The translations under genes and the position numbers were made by a program. Below the pieces are notes generated by a model. The model did no database searches. It was not told the origin of the DNA and saw only the letters and a program-made list of their open reading frames with translations. From NCBI RefSeq assembly GCF_032391395.1, contig NZ_CP135916.1:1798001-1862000 (forward strand): DNA of 64,000 bases, given 5' to 3'. Below are positions 46,182 to 54,725 of the stretch, in pieces (position 1 is the stretch's first letter; each line of letters starts with the position of its first letter). Source of the DNA: Sphingomonas sp. Y38-1Y. Its GTDB lineage: Bacteria; Pseudomonadota; Alphaproteobacteria; Sphingomonadales; Sphingomonadaceae.

Positions 46182-47180
46182 TCAGATCTCGAAATCAATC
46201 ATCTTGGCCATGATGAAGGCGCCGATGCCCATCCAGCACATGCCGCCCAGACCCGCGACGATCAGCCGCTCGTCGATGAAGAAGCGCTGCATGTAGTTGC
46301 CGTTGATGAACCAGATCAGCCCGAACACGATGAACGGCAGCGACCCGACGATATAGGCCGACGCCTTGGATTCCGACGACATCGCCTTGATCTTGAGCTT
46401 CATCTGCCCACGCTTGCGCAGGACATCGGCCAGGTTGGCGAGCGTTTCGGCCAGATTGCCGCCCGTCTCGCGCTGGATCGCGATGGTGATGACAAAGAAC
46501 TGGAATTCGGGCGTGCCGAGGCGATCGGCGGTTTCCTGAAGCGCGGCGTCGAGCGTGCGGCCGATCTTCATCTTGTCGGATACTGCGCGGAACTCCTCGC
46601 CGACGGGGCCGGGCACTTCCTGGCCGACGACGCCCATCGTCTCGGTGATCGGCAGGCCGGAGCGCAGGCCGCGGACGAGCAGCTCGATCGCGTCGGGGAA
46701 CTTGGCGGTGAACTTGGCGATGCGGCGCTGAATTGCCTTGCCGACGATGAAGTGGGGGAGGAACGCCCCAAGGAACGCACCGAAGCAGAGCGAAAGGATG
46801 AAGGGCAGGCCCTGGAGCCAGACAAGGAACGTCACCGCGACGAACAGCCCGGCGGTGACCATGCCGTACTGACCGACGGTCCAGTCCTTGCCCGTCATCG
46901 CCAGCCGCTTGGCGAGCTGCGTGGGGTTGGGGAGGAAGCGCATGAACGCCTCGTCCATCCGCGTCGCCTTGGTGGTGGAGATGCGGCGCATCTGCGCCTC
47001 CATCACCCCGTCCAGGCCGGTGTGGCGTTCGCGGACCTGGGTCAGCCGGCGCCCGCTTGCCTTGGCCGCATTGGGTCCGGCAAAGGCAAAGGCGATCATG
47101 CCGAGGACGAGTGCCGCCCCCAGCATCAGGATCAGAACCGGCATCATCTCGGCGCCGATGGTCGCCTCCCATCCAAACAT
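46182..47180 (-). CDS. tadB: Tad pilus platform protein TadB
   Basis: A 332-residue type II secretion F-domain membrane protein. The N-terminal helix is 'LILMLGAALVLGMIAFAFA'; the F domain has 'KFPDAIELLVRGLRSGLPITETMGVV' and 'FFVITIAIQRETGGNLAETLANLADVLRKR', the TadB hallmark. Two hydrophobic segments close the protein. In complete tad loci the cpaF/tadA ATPase gene lies directly upstream of tadB; here cpaE is upstream, with only 31 bp between. Confidence 0.94.
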   Translation of the reverse strand: MFGWEATIGAEMMPVLILMLGAALVLGMIAFAFAGPNAAKASGRRLTQVRERHTGLDGVMEAQMRRISTTKATRMDEAFMRFLPNPTQLAKRLAMTGKDWTVGQYGMVTAGLFVAVTFLVWLQGLPFILSLCFGAFLGAFLPHFIVGKAIQRRIAKFTAKFPDAIELLVRGLRSGLPITETMGVVGQEVPGPVGEEFRAVSDKMKIGRTLDAALQETADRLGTPEFQFFVITIAIQRETGGNLAETLANLADVLRKRGQMKLKIKAMSSESKASAYIVGSLPFIVFGLIWFINGNYMQRFFIDERLIVAGLGGMCWMGIGAFIMAKMIDFEI

Positions 47181-47211
47181 GGCTGCCCCGGCATCGCCGA
47201 GGCGGCGCGGG

Positions 47212-48492
47212 TTACTTCTTGCGCTTGATCGGCATCTTCGCCGTCAGCTTGGACATCAGCGAGCCGCCGCCGACAGGCTTCGCCGCCTTCTTGGGTGCGT
47301 CGCCCTCGGCGGCCGCATCGCCCGCGGCCAGCAGCGCGCGCGACAGCTCGCCGATCGGCGCGACCGTCTTCGATCCCTTACCGGCCTCGACCATCGGCTT
47401 GCCGAGCTTGGCCGCCTGAGCGCAGAGCTTCTGGTCATAGGGGATGACGTAATCGACCTTGCGCTCGATCGAGCTCTCGAAGTCCTTGCGCGTGATCTCC
47501 AGCGCCGCGGCGGCAGGCACGCGATTGGCGACGACGACGACATGGACGTGCGGCGCGTTGGACTTGAACCAGGACAACAGCCGGATCGCGTCGCGGGCAG
47601 CGGCCAGCGTGAACTCCGTGACGAGCACCGCGGCCTGAAGCTCCGCGACCAGGTGCGGGTACTGGACCAGCATCGCGCGCGGCAGGTCGACGACCGTGCA
47701 TTCGAACGCCGAGCGGATCTCTTCCTGAAGCTGATAGAAGGCCGCGCCGTCGGTCATCACCGGCGAATGGATCGGCGCCTCGGCCGACAGGACCGCGAGC
47801 TTCTCCGACGCGCGGACCATCGCGCGCTCGATGAACAGCCCGTCGATGCGGCTGGGATTCTCGATCGCGTCGGTCAGGCCGCGGCCGGGCTCCAGGTCGA
47901 GCGCCAGCGCGCCGGTGCCGAAATGGACATCGAGGTCGAGCAGCGCGGTCGTGCGGCCGCCCTTCTCGCTCTTGAGCCAGGCCAGCGAAGTCGCCAACGT
48001 CGAGGCGCCGACACCGCCGCGGGTGCCGACGACGGCGACGCCGCAATGCGCGCGCTCGACCGCGCTCTCGACGACCTTGGGCGCGTTGAGCAGCGTGTGG
48101 GCGTGCGCGAACGTCTCGCGCAGCGAATCCGGGTTGAGCGGCTTCAGCAGGTAGTCATGAATGCCGCTGGCGACGAGGTCGCGATAGAGGCGCACGTCGT
48201 TGACCTGGCCGCACGCGATGACGACCGTTCCTGGTTCGCACACCTCGGCCAGCGCGTTGATGTCGTTGAGCGGATCGCCGCTTTCGGACAGGTCGACGAA
48301 CAGGATCTGCGGGCTCGCGGACACCGACAGCGTCTGGACGGCGTTGCGAAGGCCGCCCTTGTTAACCTTTTCGGCTGCCCAGCCTTGCTCGCCGGCGACC
48401 TGACGCATCGTCTCGGCCGAATTCTCGTCACAGACGAAGGCGACGAACGGATCGCGGGTGCCGGCCCGCGCGGGGTTCCAGGGCGCGTTCAT
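47212..48492 (-). CDS. cpaE: CpaE/TadZ-type pilus localisation ATPase
   Basis: A 426-residue protein. Residues 15-140 form a receiver-like domain ('PQILFVDLSESGDPLNDINALAEV', 'LVASGIHDYLLKPLNPDSL'); a MinD/ParA-like ATPase domain starts at 'GVAVVGTRGGVGASTLATSLAWL'. The P-loop lacks both lysines of the deviant Walker motif (R-G-G-V-G-A-S-T), as in some TadZ proteins, so ATP hydrolysis may be weak or absent. Later: 'LDLDVHFGTGALALDLEPGRGL'. CpaE places the Tad pilus at the cell pole. A basic tail 'KLTAKMPIKRKK' ends it. The GTG/ATG junction with cpaD is tight (1 bp). Confidence 0.92.
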   Translation of the reverse strand: MNAPWNPARAGTRDPFVAFVCDENSAETMRQVAGEQGWAAEKVNKGGLRNAVQTLSVSASPQILFVDLSESGDPLNDINALAEVCEPGTVVIACGQVNDVRLYRDLVASGIHDYLLKPLNPDSLRETFAHAHTLLNAPKVVESAVERAHCGVAVVGTRGGVGASTLATSLAWLKSEKGGRTTALLDLDVHFGTGALALDLEPGRGLTDAIENPSRIDGLFIERAMVRASEKLAVLSAEAPIHSPVMTDGAAFYQLQEEIRSAFECTVVDLPRAMLVQYPHLVAELQAAVLVTEFTLAAARDAIRLLSWFKSNAPHVHVVVVANRVPAAAALEITRKDFESSIERKVDYVIPYDQKLCAQAAKLGKPMVEAGKGSKTVAPIGELSRALLAAGDAAAEGDAPKKAAKPVGGGSLMSKLTAKMPIKRKK

Positions 48493-48493
48493 C

Positions 48494-49129
48494 TTACTCG
48501 GCTCCCGACTGGCTGGTGCGCACGGCTTGCAGCCCCTGATCGACCGCGGGCTTCTTGTCGCGAAGCGCCTGGACGGGCTTGGTCGCGGTCAGCGGATCGA
48601 TGGTGCCGTCGCTGGTGCGCCCGCGGACCAGATCCTCGGGATGCGCGACCATCGCGGCGATGTTGCTGTTCACGCCGCATCCGAAATCGGACGAGGTGTG
48701 CGCGCCGAAATTGGGCTGATAGGTGCGGCTGTGATCGGGGCAGCCCGGCACGCTCGCGGTCATGCGCGTCACGACGACGCGGACGGCGCCCGGCGCGACG
48801 GCGCCCGGCGTGACCGGCGCACCCTCCACCAGCAGCAGGCCCTGACGGCCGGCAACCGCGGCGACATCCTCGCGCACGCGCGGATCGGGATTGCCGCCAT
48901 CGTCGACCGCGATGCGATCGCCATAGCCCGCGTTCAGCGCGCCGAGCCAGCCGGCCAGCCGCTCCCGCTCACCGGGGGCGAGGCCATCGCCGCTGACGCC
49001 CATGTCGAGCGCATAGTCGGCGCGGCTGACCACCGGCTGATGGACGGATTCGAGGCTGCGGTTCTTGGTGCCCGAGCATGCCGTCAGCGCCGTGGCGGCG
49101 ATCAGGATGGCGGCGGTCGAAAGGCGCAT
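48494..49129 (-). CDS. cpaD: CpaD pilus assembly lipoprotein
   Basis: A 211-residue lipoprotein; signal MRLSTAAILIAATALTAC with the lipobox cysteine at residue 18. The conserved CpaD region contains 'VVVTRMTASVPGCPDHSR' and 'FGCGVNSNIAAMVAHPEDLVRGR'. It helps the secretin CpaC in the outer membrane. I use the second ATG (49129) because GAGG is nine bases upstream; ATG 49138 is the alternative. The very long open frame running upstream over cpaC is a shadow. Confidence 0.92.
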   Translation of the reverse strand: MRLSTAAILIAATALTACSGTKNRSLESVHQPVVSRADYALDMGVSGDGLAPGERERLAGWLGALNAGYGDRIAVDDGGNPDPRVREDVAAVAGRQGLLLVEGAPVTPGAVAPGAVRVVVTRMTASVPGCPDHSRTYQPNFGAHTSSDFGCGVNSNIAAMVAHPEDLVRGRTSDGTIDPLTATKPVQALRDKKPAVDQGLQAVRTSQSGAE

Positions 49130-49140
49130 GGATCGCATCC

Positions 49141-50769
49141 TCAATTGCTGAAGCCGGGGGCCGCGACGGCGCCCTTGGCCTTCTTGTCGCGCTTCACCGG
49201 CTGGACGGGCGCGGCGGCGGCGGGGGCAGGGCTGGTGACGCCGATCGAAGGCACGGGCTCCGGTGCCGGCGCCATCGACGGCTTGGGTCGCGAGCCGCCC
49301 GAGCCGACGCTTTCGAGCTGGCCGAGCAGGACGCGTTCGACGTCGCTCGGCGTCTTGTAGCCGTCGGTCGGCAGCGCGATCTGGTTCGCGTCGACCGGCT
49401 TCACCAAATACGGCGTGACGACGATCACGAGTTCGGTCTCCTGGCGGCGGAAGCCGTTGGAGCGGAACAGCGCGCCGAGCACGGGCAGGTCGCCCAGGCC
49501 CGGGGCCTTCTCGATCTGGTTGTCGTGATCGTTGCGCAGCAGGCCGGCGATCATGAAGCTCTGGCCCGAACCCAGTTCGACCGTCGTCTCCGCGCGCCGC
49601 GTGGTCAGCGCCGGGATCTGCGTGCCGTCGACGACGACTGCGCCGGCGGCCGACAGCTGCGACACTTCCGGGCGGACACGCAGCGAGATGCGGCCGTCGG
49701 CGAGCACGGTGGGCGTGTAGGCGAGGCTGACGCCGTATTGCTTGTACTGCACGTTGGTGGCGCCCAGGCCGCTCTGCGTGACGAGCGGCACTTCGCCGCC
49801 GACCAGGAACGACGCGGTCTCGCCCGACAGCGCGGTCAGGTTGGGCTGCGCCAGCGTCGTCACCTGGCCGATCGTCTCGCCCAGGTCGATCGCGCCGAGG
49901 ATGTCGACGCCCGCAAGCCGCCCGGCCAGGCCGAGCGCGGTGCGATCGGTACCCTTCAGGTTCGAGAAGTTGAACGCGGTGCCGGTGCCCGGCAGCACGA
50001 ACTGGCCGCGGCGCGTGTCGAACGGCAGCGTCAGGGTGCCGGCGGGAAAGCCGTAGAGCGACGAGGCGTCGAGCCGCGGGAAGTTCGAGATGTCCGCCGG
50101 CCCGATCGAGCCGATCGAGCGGCCCGAGGCGACGTTGAACTGGAAGCCGCCGGTCGTGTCGCGCGTCTGAAGGTTCGAGCCGATGTTCTTGAGGAAGCTG
50201 CGGCTGACTTCGGCGATCTTGACCTGAAGGTTGACCTGAAGCGGCGTCGCGGTGCGAAGGCGCGAGACGACCTTGGTCTTCTCGCCCAGGAATGCCTGCG
50301 CCAGCCGCTCGGCCTCCGCCGCATCGGCGGGCTGGGCGACAGTGCCGGTCAGGAGGACGAGGCCGTTCATCGGCGTCGCGGTGATCGCCGCATCCGGCAT
50401 CGCGGTGCGCAGCATCGAGCCAATCGAGTCGATGTTCTCGCCGACGCGCAGATTGCTGGAAAAGGCGACCTTGCCCGACTTGGTGACGGCATAGACCGTG
50501 GTCTCGCCCGCCGCCTTGCCGAACACCCAGAATTGGGTGGGCGAGCGCACCGTGACATCGGCGATCCCGTCGGCGGCGACGAACACGTCGCTGATTGGTT
50601 CGCGCACCGTCACCAGGCGGCCGCGGCCGGTGGCGAGCTGGAGCGTGCCTTCCGGCGCGCTGACGCTCTGGGCGGCGGCTGGCGCGGCACCGGCGGCGAG
50701 CGCGAGCGGCGCGGCGGCCAGGCCGAGCGCGACGATTGCCCGCTTGAGTGGCTTCATCCCGTTGGTCAC
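49141..50769 (-). CDS. cpaC: CpaC/RcpA outer-membrane secretin of the Tad pilus
   Basis: A 542-residue secretin. It has a signal peptide ('GLAAAPLALAAGAAPAAAQS'), then the pilus-type N domain ('VFVAADGIADVTVRSPTQFWVFG'), a BON-like segment ('LVLLTGTVAQPADAAEAERLAQ') and the secretin domain ('ALSGETASFLVGGEVPL', 'TRRAETTVELGSGQSFMIAGLL', 'ALFRSNGFRRQETELVIVVTPYLV'). The GTG 50769 overlaps the cpaB stop (GTGA) and is taken as start; ATG 50757 is the alternative. It forms the outer-membrane pore. Confidence 0.94.
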   Translation of the reverse strand: MTNGMKPLKRAIVALGLAAAPLALAAGAAPAAAQSVSAPEGTLQLATGRGRLVTVREPISDVFVAADGIADVTVRSPTQFWVFGKAAGETTVYAVTKSGKVAFSSNLRVGENIDSIGSMLRTAMPDAAITATPMNGLVLLTGTVAQPADAAEAERLAQAFLGEKTKVVSRLRTATPLQVNLQVKIAEVSRSFLKNIGSNLQTRDTTGGFQFNVASGRSIGSIGPADISNFPRLDASSLYGFPAGTLTLPFDTRRGQFVLPGTGTAFNFSNLKGTDRTALGLAGRLAGVDILGAIDLGETIGQVTTLAQPNLTALSGETASFLVGGEVPLVTQSGLGATNVQYKQYGVSLAYTPTVLADGRISLRVRPEVSQLSAAGAVVVDGTQIPALTTRRAETTVELGSGQSFMIAGLLRNDHDNQIEKAPGLGDLPVLGALFRSNGFRRQETELVIVVTPYLVKPVDANQIALPTDGYKTPSDVERVLLGQLESVGSGGSRPKPSMAPAPEPVPSIGVTSPAPAAAAPVQPVKRDKKAKGAVAAPGFSN

Positions 50770-51806
50770 TTCTTCCCCCCAACCTCAACCGCGGTCACCG
50801 CAGTGCCACGCGAAACCCTGACCACCGGTCCGGTCTGTACCGCCGGCGCGGGCGCGCCGGGGAAGCTCGGACCCGCCGCCGCAACCTGCGGCCCGGCGTT
50901 CACCCCCATGCCGCCGCGGCCCGGCACCGTCGAACGCTGGAAGCGCGAGACGTCGGCGCCGGTAGAATAGCTGGACTTGCCCTCGATCGGCCGCGCCGCC
51001 ACCCGGGCGATCATCGCCTTCTCGGCGGCGGGATCATTGCCCTCAGGCACGTTGACCTCGCCAGATGCGATCGCTTCCTCAAGGTCCGCGGCGTTGTCGG
51101 CGATCGAGCGCAGCGACAGCGACAGCGTGCCCACGGTCTGTGCGACCGAAATCTTCTCGGCGATCCGCGGCGTCACCTCGACCGTGACCGTCGAATAGGT
51201 GTTCACGACGGTGTTGCCCTTGTCGTCGCTCTGCTTGTCGGCGCGCTGGTCGGTCGCGAGCACGCGCAGGTTGCGTAGCACCGTCTCCGAGGCCTTGAGC
51301 GGCGGGCCATCGCCGCCGCCCTGCACCGACTGGGTCAGGATCAGGTCGACGCGGTCGCCCGGAAAGACGAAGCCGGCGACCGCCGACTGCGCATTCACCG
51401 GCACGGTGACGGCGCGCATGCCCGGCCCCAGCGCGGCGGCAAGGAAGCCGCGGTCACCGGGCTTGACCAGCGCGCCCTGCGTCACCGGCTGACCGGCGGG
51501 GATCGCGAAGCGGACGACGGTACCCATCACCATCTTGGGATCGAACTTGTCGCCCTCGACGAAATAGGCGTTCTCGATCAGCTCCTCGGGCCAAGGCTGG
51601 AACTTGACCGCGTCGGGGCCGATGATCGTCCCGATCGGCAGCGCCTTGGTCGCGATCATCACCTTGGGTCCGGTCGGCACCGGCGGTGCGACCTGGGCCG
51701 TGGCGACGGGCGCGGGTGCGCCCATGAACAGGCTGCGTGCCATCACCGCGGTGATCGCCGCAACGATCAGTGCGCCCACCAGCAGTATGATCTTCCGTCC
51801 GTCCAT
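50766..51806 (-). CDS. cpaB: CpaB/RcpC pilus assembly protein
   Basis: A 346-residue periplasmic protein anchored by one N-terminal helix ('IILLVGALIVAAITAVMARSLFMG'). It has the SAF/RcpC domain typical of the family: 'VMIATKALPIGTIIGPDAVKFQPWPEE', 'VRFAIPAGQPVTQGALVKPGDRGFLAAAL', 'AGFVFPGDRVDLILTQ'. CpaB cooperates with the CpaC secretin. It follows cpaA on the same strand after about 50 bp and is translationally coupled to cpaC. Confidence 0.94.
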   Translation of the reverse strand: MDGRKIILLVGALIVAAITAVMARSLFMGAPAPVATAQVAPPVPTGPKVMIATKALPIGTIIGPDAVKFQPWPEELIENAYFVEGDKFDPKMVMGTVVRFAIPAGQPVTQGALVKPGDRGFLAAALGPGMRAVTVPVNAQSAVAGFVFPGDRVDLILTQSVQGGGDGPPLKASETVLRNLRVLATDQRADKQSDDKGNTVVNTYSTVTVEVTPRIAEKISVAQTVGTLSLSLRSIADNAADLEEAIASGEVNVPEGNDPAAEKAMIARVAARPIEGKSSYSTGADVSRFQRSTVPGRGGMGVNAGPQVAAAGPSFPGAPAPAVQTGPVVRVSRGTAVTAVEVGGKK

Positions 51807-51856
51807 GACGCTATTGGCCTTTCCGATTCGGGCCCGGTTTCCTGGAAGCTAACCAG

Positions 51857-52333
51857 TCACCGAAAATGGTTAAGGAGTGGTTCGTGAAAGGTGAGAAGCG
51901 CCGCGCAGGCAATCGCCACCCCATAGGGAACTTCGGGCGGCGCGGGGTCCCGACGCCATTTGCGGTCGATCATCATGATCGCGGCAATCACGCCGCCGAT
52001 GATCGACATGAGCAGCAGCATCGCCATCACGGCGTCGGCCGGCACCCACAGCGCGAGCGCGCCGATCATCTTGACGTCACCGCCGCCCATCATGCGAACC
52101 GCAAATAAAAGGACGAAGAGGGCGAAGACCGCGAAGCCCAAGCCAAGCTGGATCGCCATTCCCGGCCAGACCGACAGCCCGATGACCCACCACCAGACCG
52201 GCGCGAGCAGCGCGATCGCCGCGTTCTTCCAGTTGGCGATCTCGCGCCGGCGCACGTCCTCGATCCCTGCCGAAACGAGCAGGCACAACAGCGCCACCGG
52301 CAATATCAAGGCAAAGCCCACCCCCATGTGCAT
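51857..52333 (-). CDS. cpaA: CpaA A24-type prepilin peptidase
   Basis: A 158-residue membrane protease of the short TadV/CpaA kind. The two aspartates are in 'AGIEDVRRREIANW' and in the G-x-G-D motif 'MMGGGDVKMIGAL'; four to five hydrophobic segments surround them. It cleaves the leader of Flp-type prepilins. ATG 52333 is used (MHMGVG); ATG 52327 is also possible. It is the first gene of the locus; no Flp pilin gene precedes it, since the next gene upstream is the divergent hydrolase 42 bp away. Confidence 0.92.
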   Translation of the reverse strand: MHMGVGFALILPVALLCLLVSAGIEDVRRREIANWKNAAIALLAPVWWWVIGLSVWPGMAIQLGLGFAVFALFVLLFAVRMMGGGDVKMIGALALWVPADAVMAMLLLMSIIGGVIAAIMMIDRKWRRDPAPPEVPYGVAIACAALLTFHEPLLNHFR

Positions 52334-52375
52334 CGACCCTAGACGACATGGCTTGCCAAAACGTAACCATCGCCC

Positions 52376-53323
52376 ATGGCAGGAGAGTTGAGGTTGCGCC
52401 GCGCCTATCCGGCGGATGCGCGCATCGGTGAGTGGCTGGCACCCGATGGCTGGGCGCACCGGACGTTGATGTGGGACGCGCCCGCCGATGTGCCCGCGCG
52501 CGGCTCGATCCTGTTCCAGGGCGGGCGCGGCGACGTGTTCGAGAAGTATCTGGAAAGCTTCCATCATTGGCATGATTGCGGCTGGTCGATCGCCAGCTTC
52601 GACTGGCGCGGGCAGGGCGGGTCGGGCCGCTGCGGACCGCATGCGCATTGCGGCCATATCGAGCGGTTCGGGTTGTTCCACGACGACCTGCGTGCGTTCT
52701 GGCAGGGGTGGGCGGCGTCCGCTTCCGGACCGACCGTCATGATCGGCCATTCGATGGGCGGGTTTCTGACGCTGAAGGGGCTGGTCGACGGAGCCGTCGA
52801 TCCAGTCGCGGCCGTGCTGGTCGCGCCGATGCTGGGATTGAAGGGCGTGATCCCTCCGGCCCTGGCAGGACGGCTGGCGCGCTGGATCCGCGATCGCGGC
52901 GATCCCGCGCGCCCCGCCTGGAAGGGCAACGAGCGGCCCGCGACGACCGAGACGCGCCAGAGCCTGCTGACGCACGATCCCGACCGCTATGCCGACGAGA
53001 TCTGGTGGCAGCAGGCGGATGCCCGGCTGATGACGGGTCCGCCGAGCTGGGGCTGGGTCGCCGACGCCTTTGCCGAGACGCAGGCGCTGCGCGCCGACCC
53101 GCGCGTGGAGCGGCTGCGCGTGCCGCTGCTCGGCCTGATTGCCGAAGCCGACGGGCTGGTCGATGCGCGCGCAGCCAAGTCGGTGCTCGCGCGCGTGCCG
53201 TCGGCCCAAATGGTTGCGTTCGGGCGCGAGGCGGCGCACGAGTTGCTGCGCGAAGCCGATCCCGTGCGGGATCGCGCGCTGGCGGCGATCGACGCCTTCC
53301 TCGACGAAAAGGCCCCGGTTTGA
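52376..53323 (+). CDS. lysophospholipase/monoglyceride-lipase-like alpha/beta hydrolase
   Basis: A 315-residue serine hydrolase of the lysophospholipase (PldB/Hydrolase_4) group. 'ILFQGGRGDVFEKYLESFHHW' marks the N-terminal strand region, 'SFDWRGQGGSGR' the family loop, and the nucleophile elbow is G-H-S-M-G-G. The acid region 'LGLIAEADGLVD' and a histidine in 'EAAHELLRE' complete the triad. No signal peptide. The TGA overlaps the TTG of the next gene (TTGA), so it is coupled to the flavoprotein. Confidence 0.88.
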   Translation: MAGELRLRRAYPADARIGEWLAPDGWAHRTLMWDAPADVPARGSILFQGGRGDVFEKYLESFHHWHDCGWSIASFDWRGQGGSGRCGPHAHCGHIERFGLFHDDLRAFWQGWAASASGPTVMIGHSMGGFLTLKGLVDGAVDPVAAVLVAPMLGLKGVIPPALAGRLARWIRDRGDPARPAWKGNERPATTETRQSLLTHDPDRYADEIWWQQADARLMTGPPSWGWVADAFAETQALRADPRVERLRVPLLGLIAEADGLVDARAAKSVLARVPSAQMVAFGREAAHELLREADPVRDRALAAIDAFLDEKAPV

Positions 53324-54429
53324 ACGCAACCTATGACATCGCCGTGGTCGGCGGCGGGATTGCGGGGGCGAGCGTGGCGGCGGAAGTGGCGCCGCACGCG
53401 CGCGTGCTGCTGCTCGAGGCCGAGGATCAGCCCGGCTATCACGCGACGGGCCGGTCGGCGGCGTTCTGGTCGGAGACCTATGGCGGACCGGGCGTCCAGC
53501 CGCTGACCACCGCATCGGGGCCGATCCTGCTCGACCCACCCGTGGAATTGGGCGGCGAGCCGTTCCTGAAGCCGCGCGGCGAACTGTATATCGGGCGTGA
53601 GGACGACACCGCGGCGCTGGACGCCTTCGTCGCCGATTTTGCCGAGACGGGGGTCGTGCTCGAGCGGGTCGATCCGCATGGCTATGTGCCCGGACTTCGC
53701 CCCGAATGGGTGCAGGCGGTCTATGAGCCCACGTGCCGCGACATCGACGTCGGCCGGCTGCACGGCGCCTATCTCGCCCTCGCGCGGCGTCGCGGCGTTC
53801 GCATCGAGACGCGCGCGCGATTGATCGCGGCCCGGCGCGAGGGCAGCGGCTGGTCGATCGAAACGACGGCAGGGTTGTTCGGCGCGGGTGTGATCGTCAA
53901 CGCGGGCGGCGCCTGGGCCGATAGGGTCGCGGCTGCATCGGGCGTGGCGCCGATCGGCATCGCGCCGCTTCGCCGAACGATGGTCCAGCTTCGCGTCGAT
54001 CCGCCGATGGCACCCGACGCACCGCTGGTGCGCGACGGCGCCGACCGCTTCTACTTCAAGCCCGAGACGGGCGGGCGGGTATGGCTGACGCCTTATGACG
54101 AGGTGCCGGACGAGCCCCGCGACGTGTCGCCGGAAGAGATCGACGTCGCGATCGCCGTCGATCGCTTTCAGGGCGTGGTCGACTGGCGGGTCGAGGCGGT
54201 CGAGCGGCGCTGGGCGGGGCTCAGGAGCTTCGCGCCCGACCGGCTGCCCGTCTACGGCTTCGATCCGGCTCACCAGGGCTTCTTCTGGTTCGCGGGGCAG
54301 GGCGGCTTCGGCATCCAGACCGCGCCCGCGGCAGCCGCGCTTGCCGCGTCGCTGCTGACGGGCAGCGATCGGCCGGCCTGGCTCGCCGCCGTCGATCCGG
54401 CACGCTACGCCCCTGGCCGTTTCCGTTAG
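53320..54429 (+). CDS. DadA-like FAD-dependent oxidoreductase
   Basis: A 369-residue flavoprotein of the D-amino-acid/glycine oxidase (DAO) family. 'DIAVVGGGIAGASVAAEV' at the N-terminus is the FAD loop, followed by 'HATGRSAAFWSETYGGPGVQ', 'GVIVNAGGAWADRVAAASGV', 'RRTMVQLRVDPP' and the C-terminal 'FFWFAGQGGFGIQTAPAAA'. It most resembles the small, YgaF/DadA-like enzymes oxidising an amino or hydroxy acid; the substrate is not predictable. The TTG start is unusual but overlaps the upstream stop, and the FAD loop begins seven residues later, leaving no better choice. Confidence 0.87.
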   Translation: MNATYDIAVVGGGIAGASVAAEVAPHARVLLLEAEDQPGYHATGRSAAFWSETYGGPGVQPLTTASGPILLDPPVELGGEPFLKPRGELYIGREDDTAALDAFVADFAETGVVLERVDPHGYVPGLRPEWVQAVYEPTCRDIDVGRLHGAYLALARRRGVRIETRARLIAARREGSGWSIETTAGLFGAGVIVNAGGAWADRVAAASGVAPIGIAPLRRTMVQLRVDPPMAPDAPLVRDGADRFYFKPETGGRVWLTPYDEVPDEPRDVSPEEIDVAIAVDRFQGVVDWRVEAVERRWAGLRSFAPDRLPVYGFDPAHQGFFWFAGQGGFGIQTAPAAAALAASLLTGSDRPAWLAAVDPARYAPGRFR

Positions 54430-54468
54430 CAGTGGCGGCGGGTCGATCGGCCCGCTAGGCTTTCCGTC

Positions 54469-54717
54469 ATGATCGACCGGCTGTTCCTCCGTCACCCCAC
54501 CTCGGTGGGGGAGAGCTATTTTGAGCATATGGGCGTGGCGTTCCGCTTCGGCGGGCGGCTGCTCGCGGCCGGCGGCGCCGCGATCGTTCACGGCCTCGTC
54601 CCCGCATTGTGCGAGCGGACCGCGAGCAAGGCGGTCAAGACGCTCCACGCCGAACTCGCCGCGCGTCAGCCCGCGCCGGCGCGGGACAATGCCTGGCTGC
54701 CCGAATACGAGATCTGA
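54469..54717 (+). CDS. DUF6356-family small membrane protein
   Basis: An 82-residue protein, 'MIDRLFLRHPTSVGESYFEHM' then one hydrophobic segment 'GGRLLAAGGAAIVHGLVPALC' and a charged tail. The HPxSVGESYxEH start and the alanine/glycine-rich helix followed by 'LVPALCE' match the DUF6356 type found in sphingomonads and relatives. Function unknown. It lies 8 bp before the next flavoprotein gene and is probably in its transcript. Confidence 0.85.
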   Translation: MIDRLFLRHPTSVGESYFEHMGVAFRFGGRLLAAGGAAIVHGLVPALCERTASKAVKTLHAELAARQPAPARDNAWLPEYEI

Positions 54718-54725
54718 CCACGCCC

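Noticed and set aside
49078..50970. A 630-codon plus-strand frame over cpaC/cpaD
   Set aside because: Antisense to clear secretin and CpaD sequences; composition typical of a shadow frame.
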